From Paracoccaceae bacterium (GTDB lineage Bacteria; Pseudomonadota; Alphaproteobacteria; Rhodobacterales; Rhodobacteraceae), in NCBI GenBank assembly GCA_020832725.1, contig JAFIEC010000170.1, positions 1 to 26,327 of the forward strand: a DNA stretch of 26,327 bases, given 5' to 3'. Position 1 is the first letter of the stretch, and every line of letters starts with the position of its first letter. Made by a program: the position numbers and the translations under genes. This document shows positions 1-6,101 of this stretch, in pieces. The notes beneath the pieces are model-generated. The model worked only from the letters and a program-made list of their open reading frames with translations. It searched no databases and had not been told where the DNA came from.

Positions 1-995
1 CCCGCCGAGAGCTGCCCCCCGGATGTGTTGTGCGGGAAATCGCCGGAGATCGTCAGATCCCTGTCGCGCAGGAAGGCCGCCGCCTCGCCCTTGGGGCAGA
101 AGCCGAGATCCTCGATCTGCATCATCGAGATCACAGGATAATCATCATAGGTCTGCAACAGGTCCATGTCTGCGGGGCCCTGTTCCGCCATATCCCAGAA
201 CTCGCCCACATCCATGGCCCAGCCGCCGCGAAGCTGGACCGGGTCGTCGGGAAAGGCGTTGTGCCGCTCGATCGTGGCGCGGATCGTGGCATGGGGCAGG
301 CCTCTGGCGCGGGCCTCCTCGGCGCTCATCACCAGGAAGGCCTCGGCTCCGGCACAGGGCATCACACAATCGAACAGGTGGACCGGCTCTGCCACCGGAC
401 GCGCCGCAAGGTATTGCTCCAGGCTCAGGGGGCCACGCAGAAGCGCGCCGGGATTGGCCCGTGCATTCGCCCGCTGCGCCACGGCGATGCGCCCGAAATC
501 CGCCCGGGTGACACCGTATTCGGCCATATAGGCATCCATGATCAGCGCGAAACAGGCATTCGGCCCACCAGCGCCAATGGGCCAGGTGGCATCCTGGGCA
601 AAGCGGGAGAATGCGCCCAGCATGGTGCGGAAACTGTCGATGTGATTGGTGTCGCCAGCCACGCAGGCGACAAGATGCGCATCCCCCGCCTGCACCGCCC
701 GCGCCGCCCGGCGCAGCGCCACGATCCCGCAGGCGCCCCCCATGGGCACATGGTCCAGCCAGCGGGGCGAGAGGCCGAAATGCTGCGTCAGCCCGACCGC
801 AGTATCGGGCGCCAGCGAAAAGGAAGAAACGCACAGCCCGTCGATCTGGCGCGGCGCCACGCCGGCACCGGCTGCCAGCGCCTGAAGCGCGCGGCCGATC
901 CACCAATGGGCGGCCTCGGGCGAATAGCGCACATAGGGCACCGTCACCGGCACCGCGACCGCAACCCCGTCATAGCCGCGCCGCGCCGCGCTCAT
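1..995 (-). CDS. Thiolase-fold protein, lipid-transfer/acetyl-CoA acetyltransferase-like (3' end outside window)
   Basis: The gene reads leftward from an ATG at 995 and runs off the window edge after about 331 codons, so the C-terminus is missing. The translation has the thiolase-like layout: a small-residue turn with a cysteine in the nucleophile region (GGACG, Cys89), a Gly-rich stretch near GAGGPNACF, a late segment LEDLGFCPKGE-like (IEDLGFCPKGE), and NTSGGQLSAG, which matches the conserved Asn-x-Gly-Gly loop of SCP2/lipid-transfer-type thiolases. These proteins act on CoA thioesters in the cytoplasm, by C-C cleavage or condensation; some are retro-aldolases working with a DUF35 OB-fold partner. 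It starts 19 nt after the dioxygenase beta-subunit stop, so it is probably the third gene of that operon. The side-chain substrate is unknown. Family assignment is fairly sure; catalytic role is inference. Confidence 0.8.
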   Translation of the reverse strand, partial: MSAARRGYDGVAVAVPVTVPYVRYSPEAAHWWIGRALQALAAGAGVAPRQIDGLCVSSFSLAPDTAVGLTQHFGLSPRWLDHVPMGGACGIVALRRAARAVQAGDAHLVACVAGDTNHIDSFRTMLGAFSRFAQDATWPIGAGGPNACFALIMDAYMAEYGVTRADFGRIAVAQRANARANPGALLRGPLSLEQYLAARPVAEPVHLFDCVMPCAGAEAFLVMSAEEARARGLPHATIRATIERHNAFPDDPVQLRGGWAMDVGEFWDMAEQGPADMDLLQTYDDYPVISMMQIEDLGFCPKGEAAAFLRDRDLTISGDFPHNTSGGQLSA

Positions 996-1014
996 GCACC
1001 CCCGCCCCCCTGTG

Positions 1015-1506
1015 TCACGGCAACAACTGGATGTTGCCGAAGGCGGCGTCGCAATTCACGATATCGACCCGCTTGCGGGCGATCCTGAGCGCACCCTCCT
1101 GCAGCACGAGGGTATGGGTCGCCGTGACCGCCAGCAGGAACTGCTCGTCCAGCCGCGTCTCGACGTAATGCATCGGCGTCACCGTCACGAAGCGCCCCCC
1201 GGCATGGTCCATCTCGTCCACGAAAGGCCGCTGGAGCACATGATGCGAACGACTCTTCGGCTTCTGGCTGAAGGTCCGGGCACCCGTCAGGCGCTCCACC
1301 CTCAGGCGCAGCATGAACATGTCCTCATGCAGAAGCGAGGTGACAAGGTCGGGATCGGTCTGGCCCCATTCCAGCGGCATCCAGTAGATCGCGTCAGGGG
1401 TGAACAGGTCCAGCCATTCCTGAAAGCGGCCCTCGTCGAGCATGCGCGCCTCGTCATAGAGGAAATCCTCGAGATCGGCGCGGGTGGGATAGGCGGTCTG
1501 GGTCAT
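1015..1506 (-). CDS. Aromatic-ring-hydroxylating dioxygenase, beta (small) subunit
   Basis: This is a 163-residue protein with the NTF2/SnoaL-like fold of Rieske dioxygenase small subunits. The N-terminal signature DFLYDEARMLDEGRF followed by WLDLFTPDAIYWMP is characteristic. Later segments RSHHVLQRP and VNCDAAFGNIQ also fit the family, and the length matches the usual 160-180. The beta subunit is structural and stabilises the alpha3beta3 hexamer; it carries no iron. The ATG at 1506 lies 8 nt after the alpha-subunit stop. A longer reading from 1653 would overlap the alpha gene and was rejected. Alpha and beta are clearly co-transcribed and presumably assemble together. No ferredoxin or reductase gene is visible in the window. 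Confidence 0.9.
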   Translation of the reverse strand: MTQTAYPTRADLEDFLYDEARMLDEGRFQEWLDLFTPDAIYWMPLEWGQTDPDLVTSLLHEDMFMLRLRVERLTGARTFSQKPKSRSHHVLQRPFVDEMDHAGGRFVTVTPMHYVETRLDEQFLLAVTATHTLVLQEGALRIARKRVDIVNCDAAFGNIQLLP

Positions 1507-1514
1507 GGGGCCGC

Positions 1515-2873
1515 TCACATCGACATCAGCATGAATTTCTTCCATGCTGCGAACTGGTTGCGCATCTGACGTTCCGTGGTCCCGTTCTCGACCTCGGGGG
1601 CTGTCACCTCCTCTGGCTCGCCGGGGCTGTAGAGGCGCTGGACGTTCACCCATTCGTTGCCATCCGACATCAGCCCTTCCTGGGCGCGCTCGTACATCTC
1701 GAGGTCGTCATGCCCGACCATCGAGGTGGGTGCGTTGATCAGGCGGTTGTACATGGCGGTGCGCTGCAACAGCTTGTCGGGGGCACCCACCAGCCGGAAT
1801 ATCCAGCTTTCCACCAGGGTGCGATCTGCGGCGATGGGCTTGAACAGGCGCAGGGTCTGGATCGGGCCCTTGATCATCGTGTTCGGGAAATAGACCGTGT
1901 TGTGCCGGCTCTCGCCCAGAATGGCGCGGGCGCGGTCCTCGCCGTGGGCGGCGACCATCTGGTCGAAATAGCCCGGGATGGCGGAATAGTCGGAATGGAT
2001 GGAATGGTGCACGCCGGTGTGGCCATGCCCGTTGGGCCACAGCCTGATCCCCATCTTCTCGTAGAATTCATAGGGCGATGTGAAGGGGGCGATGACCTCC
2101 ATCGCCATGGGCCTCTCCATGCCCTCGGGCTTTTCCATCTGCTCCCAGATCCTGACCGCCGTGCCTGCGCTGGATTCGTGGGCGACCATCGGGTGGCAGG
2201 TGTCCGTCTGGTTCTCCACCAGCATCTTCCAGTTGCAACGATGCATGTAGCGCAGCGGCGGGCCCGCCACCTCCAGCCGACCCTCGGGAGAGCGGTCCAC
2301 CATGTTGTCGAGCGAGGACAGCGACTCTCCGAAGAACTCGGCAAAGCCCATCCCCTCGGGTGCCAGCCTGGCGAAGACAAAGCCGCGATGCACCTCGACC
2401 GCGCCCACGGGCGTCATGCCCTTCCCCGCAGCACTCTCCTCGAGGCCACTGCCCTCGTAGCCCTTCTTCAGCGGAATCGCGAGCAGGCAGCCGTCGGTGC
2501 GGAAACTCCAGGCGTGATAGGGGCAGCGAAAGAACTTGCCGGTATTGCCGGCAGCGTCGATGGCGATCTTCGTGCCCTTGTGGGGGCAGCGGTTGTAAAG
2601 CACGTGGATCGCGCCGTCGCTGTGGCGCACCATGATCACGGGCTGCGTGCCGATGGTGGTGGTGATGTAGTCACCCGGCCGCGGGCACTGGCTGTCATGA
2701 CCGACATAGACCCAGGTATTGGCAAAGAGATGCTTCATCTCGAGGGCGAACACCTCGGGGCTGACATAGACGTCGCGATGCACCTCGCCGGGGCGGACAA
2801 GGGCCGAGATCGCCTCGCGCCGGGCGGGCGCATCGCGGGCATCGTGGCGGGCGGGACTGGCAAGCGAGGTCAC
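1515..2873 (-). CDS. Rieske [2Fe-2S] aromatic-ring-hydroxylating dioxygenase, alpha subunit
   Basis: This is the catalytic subunit of a Rieske non-heme iron oxygenase, 452 residues, typical for the family. The Rieske ligands are visible as Cys96-x-His98 and Cys117-x2-His120 (CPHKG and CPYHAWSF). The mononuclear iron site follows at NWKMLVENQTDTCH, with Asp224, His227 and His232 as likely bridge and ligands; a distal Asp in the C-terminal part would complete the facial triad. I chose the GTG at 2873 because AGGAGG sits 10 nt upstream and the N-terminus then matches family length; the longer open frame to 3257 crosses the promoter region. The enzyme inserts O2 into an aromatic or related ring using electrons from a reductase not seen here. 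The substrate cannot be predicted. Confidence 0.9.
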   Translation of the reverse strand: MTSLASPARHDARDAPARREAISALVRPGEVHRDVYVSPEVFALEMKHLFANTWVYVGHDSQCPRPGDYITTTIGTQPVIMVRHSDGAIHVLYNRCPHKGTKIAIDAAGNTGKFFRCPYHAWSFRTDGCLLAIPLKKGYEGSGLEESAAGKGMTPVGAVEVHRGFVFARLAPEGMGFAEFFGESLSSLDNMVDRSPEGRLEVAGPPLRYMHRCNWKMLVENQTDTCHPMVAHESSAGTAVRIWEQMEKPEGMERPMAMEVIAPFTSPYEFYEKMGIRLWPNGHGHTGVHHSIHSDYSAIPGYFDQMVAAHGEDRARAILGESRHNTVYFPNTMIKGPIQTLRLFKPIAADRTLVESWIFRLVGAPDKLLQRTAMYNRLINAPTSMVGHDDLEMYERAQEGLMSDGNEWVNVQRLYSPGEPEEVTAPEVENGTTERQMRNQFAAWKKFMLMSM

Positions 2874-2940
2874 TGGCGTGTCTCCTCCTGAGCGCGGACG
2901 CGGGTGGCGACCGGCCGGAAAGCGCCCGGCCGGACCAGGA

Positions 2941-2971
2941 AACGCTAGGGCGGCAAGGCCGAATCTGTCAA
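2941..2971 (-). promoter_or_regulatory. Candidate promoter for the dioxygenase operon
   Basis: Reading the minus strand, a perfect TTGACA (2971-2966) is followed after 18 nt by TAGCGT (2947-2942). Transcription would begin about 60 nt upstream of the GTG at 2873. The -35 is a consensus match, the -10 is weak. It adjoins the repeated GCAT/ATGC element, consistent with regulated divergent transcription. Inference only. Confidence 0.35.
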
Positions 2972-3006
2972 GCATGAAAATATGCGATCGCATGTAAAAT
3001 CGATGC
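2972..3006. promoter_or_regulatory. Operator-like array of four GCAT/ATGC half-sites with a 12-bp perfect palindrome
   Basis: The stretch contains GCAT (2972-2975), ATGC (2982-2985), GCAT (2990-2993) and ATGC (3003-3006). The two inner half-sites form the perfect palindrome ATGCGATCGCAT (2982-2993). The array can also be read as two imperfect direct copies, GCATG-AAAAT-ATGCG at 2972-2986 and GCATGTAAAATCGATGCG at 2990-3007. It lies between the candidate divergent promoters of the dioxygenase operon and the TRAP/TauD genes. This fits a dimeric transcription factor controlling both directions. No regulator gene is in the window, so the binding protein is unknown; a GntR-type factor is one guess. 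Confidence 0.55.
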
Positions 3007-3035
3007 GTCACACAGTCGGCTTGACCGGCTATATT
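3007..3035 (+). promoter_or_regulatory. Candidate promoter for the TRAP transporter/TauD operon
   Basis: GTCACA (3007-3012, four of six matches to the -35 consensus) is separated by 17 nt from TATATT (3030-3035, a good -10). It starts immediately after the last half-site of the operator-like array. An alternative is TTGACC (3021-3026) with a weak -10 near 3045. Either would give a leader of roughly 30-45 nt before the short ORF at 3086. Confidence 0.4.
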
Positions 3036-3085
3036 TAACATGATCAATGTCCCGACGAGGGCCAGAAGGCCCCGGGAGGAGTTGC

Positions 3086-3136
3086 ATGGGCCCGCTGGGC
3101 GAGACGGGTATGCTTGCGCGCGACGTGGCGACATGA
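3086..3136 (+). CDS. Putative 16-codon leader ORF translationally coupled to the TRAP permease
   Basis: An ATG at 3086 is preceded by a strong Shine-Dalgarno stretch (GGAGGAG, 3075-3081) at a good distance. It opens a 16-residue frame, MGPLGETGMLARDVAT, ending in a TGA at 3134-3136. That stop overlaps the ATG at 3133 of the transporter gene as ATGA, and the transporter ATG has no ribosome site of its own. The arrangement suggests that ribosomes loading at the leader reinitiate on the permease. The peptide resembles nothing I know. It could be a chance frame if the true transporter start lies elsewhere, for example a TTG at 3082, but that would leave almost no Shine-Dalgarno spacing. Confidence 0.4.
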   Translation: MGPLGETGMLARDVAT

Positions 3137-5055
3137 CTGCGGTCGCCGGGACGGGCATACGCGCGGCACAAGTCGTGGCGATCGCGCTGACAGCCGCGAT
3201 CCCTCTGATCGGCGTGGCCTGGCTGTTGAACCTGCCCGTCCGCATGGGCCATTCCATCGTGACCGCCAGCTATCTGTCGGTCATGATCGGCATCGCCACA
3301 GCGGCGGCGTTCCTTCTCTATCCCTTCCGAAGCCGCGCCGGCTGGCTCGAGCTTGTCGTGGCGGCCGTGGCACTGGCGGCCTGGGGCTGGGGGGCGTGGC
3401 ACCACGAGGACTGGCTCGTGCATTTCGGCCGTCGCCCACCCGAGCAATATGGTCCTGCGATCGTCGCGCTGATCCTGATGATCGAGGGGCTCCGGCGTGC
3501 GTGCGGGCTGTCGATCACGCTGGTTGTACTGGCCTTTGCCGCCTACCCCTTCGTCGGCCATCATTTCGGGGGCGAGTTCAACGCGCCCTTCGTGCGGCCC
3601 GAACGGGTGCTGATGTATTTCTATGCAGACACCAACGGCGTGCCCGGCCTGGTGCTGGGCGTGGCCTCCAGCGTGGTGCTGGGCTTCATCCTTCTCGGCG
3701 CGGCCATGAATGCGGTCGGGGCCTCGCGCTTTTTCACCGACATGGCGATGGCGGCCATGGGGCCCTATCGCGGCGGCCCGGCCAAGGTTTCGGTGGTCTC
3801 ATCGACACTCTTCGGGATGATCTCCGGCTCGACCGTGGGCAATGTGATGACCTCGGGCGTGGTCACGATCCCGCTGATGAAACGCTCGGGCGTGCGTCCC
3901 CACAACGCCGCCGCGATCGAGGCGGTCGCCTCCAACGGGGGCCAGCTTGCCCCGCCCGTCATGGGGGCCACCGCCTTCCTGATCGCGGAATTCCTGCAGG
4001 TTCCGTATTCCAGCATCGTTGCAGCGGCCCTGATTCCGGCGGTCATCTATTACCTGATCCTGTTCCTGCAGGTGGACATCATCGCCCGCTCCGACGGGCT
4101 GACCGGCATGGCGCGGGCCGATCTGCCGCGTGTCGGAGCGACGATCGTTGCGGGCTGGTTCTACCTTCTGCCCATCGGATTGCTGATCTGGATGCTCTTC
4201 GGGCTGGGCCGGGAGGCAGGGAACGCAGCCCTCCATGCCGCAGGCCTCATGGTGGTCCTGGGGCTGCTGATGCGCCTGCGCAGCATCGGGATCGGCCCCT
4301 TCCTCTCCATCCTGACCGATGCGGGCCGCACCATGACCACACTACTGCTGATCTGTGGCGCGGCCGGAGTGGTGATCGGCTCGCTCAACCTGACCGGGGT
4401 GGGCTTTCTGCTGACCAATTCGCTGGCCGGGATCGGCGCGACCTATGGCCTTGTGGCAATGCTGGTCGTGACCGCGATCATCGCGATCTTCCTCGGCATG
4501 GGGATGCCCACGGCGGCGGTCTATGTCGTGCTCTCGATCATCCTCGTGCCCGCGCTGGTGCGCATGGGCGTGGAACCCATGGCGGCGCATCTGTTCATCT
4601 TCTACTTCGGGCTTCTGTCGATGCTCACGCCGCCCGTGGCCGTTGCCTCCTATACTGCGGCGGCACTGGCGCAATCGGGCCCCTGGGCCACGGGTCTTGC
4701 CGGGCTGCGGCTGGGTGCCGGCGCATTCCTGCTGCCGATCCTGTTCGCGCTGAACCCCGCCCTTATCGCCCAGGGCAGCGCGCTGGAAATCACGCTGGCG
4801 GTGATCACGGTGGTGGCGGGCAGCTACCTTCTGGCCCTCGCGCTGGCCGAGGGCGGGCGTGTGATCACCCGAGCCCCCATCGAGCGGGCCCTGCTGCTTG
4901 CCGCCGCGCTGGTCACGGCGACGGCTACGCTGTGGGCGGGCACCGACTCGCTGCTGGCGCTGCTGCCAGCGGCCGGCACACTGGTCTTTGCGCTGGGTCT
5001 GATCCCGATCGGGCGCAGCGCCCGCACCGACCGGGGGCCGGACCACAGGAATTGA
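3133..5055 (+). CDS. TRAP transporter fused permease (4TM/12TM, DctQM-like, TAXI type)
   Basis: This is a 640-residue, highly hydrophobic inner-membrane protein in which the small (4TM) and large (12TM) TRAP permease subunits are fused, the form usual for TAXI-type TRAP transporters. The diagnostic central region is present: FGMISGSTVGNVMTSG, then IPLMKRSG, then NGGQLAPPVMGATAF. Near the C-terminal third are IFLGMGMPTAAVYV and LLSMLTPPVAVASY, also typical of DctM proteins. TRAP systems use ion gradients and a periplasmic binding protein to import organic acids, sulfonates or amino acids. No binding-protein gene is in the window; it may lie left of position 1 or elsewhere. The ATG at 3133 is probably translated by coupling to the leader ORF. 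The TauD-like gene follows 35 nt downstream. Confidence 0.9.
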   Translation: MTAVAGTGIRAAQVVAIALTAAIPLIGVAWLLNLPVRMGHSIVTASYLSVMIGIATAAAFLLYPFRSRAGWLELVVAAVALAAWGWGAWHHEDWLVHFGRRPPEQYGPAIVALILMIEGLRRACGLSITLVVLAFAAYPFVGHHFGGEFNAPFVRPERVLMYFYADTNGVPGLVLGVASSVVLGFILLGAAMNAVGASRFFTDMAMAAMGPYRGGPAKVSVVSSTLFGMISGSTVGNVMTSGVVTIPLMKRSGVRPHNAAAIEAVASNGGQLAPPVMGATAFLIAEFLQVPYSSIVAAALIPAVIYYLILFLQVDIIARSDGLTGMARADLPRVGATIVAGWFYLLPIGLLIWMLFGLGREAGNAALHAAGLMVVLGLLMRLRSIGIGPFLSILTDAGRTMTTLLLICGAAGVVIGSLNLTGVGFLLTNSLAGIGATYGLVAMLVVTAIIAIFLGMGMPTAAVYVVLSIILVPALVRMGVEPMAAHLFIFYFGLLSMLTPPVAVASYTAAALAQSGPWATGLAGLRLGAGAFLLPILFALNPALIAQGSALEITLAVITVVAGSYLLALALAEGGRVITRAPIERALLLAAALVTATATLWAGTDSLLALLPAAGTLVFALGLIPIGRSARTDRGPDHRN

Positions 5056-5090
5056 CAGCCGCTCCGGGCGGCGAGAAGGAGGAGAAGGAC

Positions 5091-6062
5091 ATGTCGGACG
5101 CACCCATCACGGAGACTGCGACAACGGGCCTGACCGTGCATCGCATCAATCCCAACATCGGCGCCGAGATTGGCGGCGTCGATCTGCGCAACACCCTCTC
5201 GGACGAGGAGGTTGCCCGTATCCGAACCGCACTGGTGGAGCACGAGGTGGTGCTGCTGCGCAACCAGCCCATCGAGGTGGACGACCAGATCCGCTTTGGC
5301 CGCTGCTTTGGCGAGCTGACCGTGCACCCGTTCTCGCCCAACATGGCCGACAAGCCCGAAGTGATCGTCCTCGACAATCACAAGGATAATCCGCCCTCGC
5401 TGACCGATGTATGGCACTCGGACGAGACGTTCCGCGACGAGCCGCCCCTGGGCACCATCCTGCGTTGCCGGATCACGCCCGAGATCGGCGGGGACACACT
5501 TTTCGCCTCGATGACCTGCGCCTACGAGGGACTGTCGGACCGGATGCAGCGCTATATCGACGGGCTGGAGGCCGTGCACGACTTCAAGCCGTTCCGCACC
5601 CTCTTCTCCACCGGCACCCAGGAACAGAAGGCGAAGCTGCGCAAGATGGAGGACGACTTCCCCAACCCGGTTCACCCCGTGGTGCGGGTCCACCCCGAGA
5701 CGGGGCGGCGCATCCTCAACGTCAATCCGCAATTCACCCTGCGGATCGTCGGCATGAAGGAAAGCGAGAGCCGCAGCCTGCTCGATCAGCTGTTCGAGCA
5801 GGCGCGCATTCCCGACTACCAGCTGCGGGTGCGGTGGGAACCTGACCAGCTCGTCTTCTGGGACAACCGCTCCACCCAGCACTATGCGGTGCACGATTAC
5901 TGGCCGCAGCGACGGCGGATGGAGCGCGTCACGATCCGCGGGGACCGGCCCTTCGGCCTCGACGCCTCCGAGACGGTCGGCGGCGACAAGATCGCATCCC
6001 TGCGCACCAAGGGACTGAAGGCCGCCAGCGGCGAGGTCGCTCGCCGCAACTTCGAGCGCTGA
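5091..6062 (+). CDS. TauD/TfdA-family Fe(II)/2-oxoglutarate-dependent dioxygenase
   Basis: This 323-residue protein matches the taurine/2,4-D dioxygenase family in length and motifs. The iron facial triad is visible as His109-x-Asp111 (WHSDETF) and His264 (WDNRSTQHYAVHDY). Arg275, eleven residues after the distal His, fits the 2-oxoglutarate carboxylate anchor. The N-terminal NIGAEIGGVDLRN motif is also typical. Such enzymes hydroxylate a carbon next to a sulfonate, ether oxygen, sulfate ester or carboxylate, with release of CO2 and succinate. The ATG at 5091 has AGGAGGAG about 8 nt upstream. Sharing an operon with the TRAP permease suggests it acts on the imported compound or a product of it. 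The substrate is unknown; taurine is not specifically supported. Confidence 0.9.
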   Translation: MSDAPITETATTGLTVHRINPNIGAEIGGVDLRNTLSDEEVARIRTALVEHEVVLLRNQPIEVDDQIRFGRCFGELTVHPFSPNMADKPEVIVLDNHKDNPPSLTDVWHSDETFRDEPPLGTILRCRITPEIGGDTLFASMTCAYEGLSDRMQRYIDGLEAVHDFKPFRTLFSTGTQEQKAKLRKMEDDFPNPVHPVVRVHPETGRRILNVNPQFTLRIVGMKESESRSLLDQLFEQARIPDYQLRVRWEPDQLVFWDNRSTQHYAVHDYWPQRRRMERVTIRGDRPFGLDASETVGGDKIASLRTKGLKAASGEVARRNFER

Positions 6063-6068
6063 AGCAGC

Positions 6069-6101
6069 GGGCCGGTTCCGGGCTCAGCCCGGGCCCGGCC
6101 C
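6069..6101. terminator. GC-rich hairpin shared by convergent genes
   Basis: GGGCCGG (6069-6075) pairs with CCGGCCC (6095-6101). Inside, CCGGGCT (6078-6084) pairs with AGCCCGG (6086-6092), separated by 2-nt internal loops. The hairpin fills the 21-base gap between the converging TauD-like gene and yejF and overlaps the yejF stop codon. Neither strand has a U-tract, so bidirectional termination is inferred from position and stem strength only. Confidence 0.45.

Noticed and set aside
2874..3257. N-terminal extension of the dioxygenase alpha subunit to 3257
   Set aside because: It would cross the divergent promoter region and the start of the TRAP gene; the GTG at 2873 has a good ribosome site and gives the normal family length.
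3114..5090. Extension of the TauD-like reading frame upstream through the TRAP gene
   Set aside because: The upstream part is an Arg-rich shadow of the permease. The real start at 5091 has a strong ribosome site.
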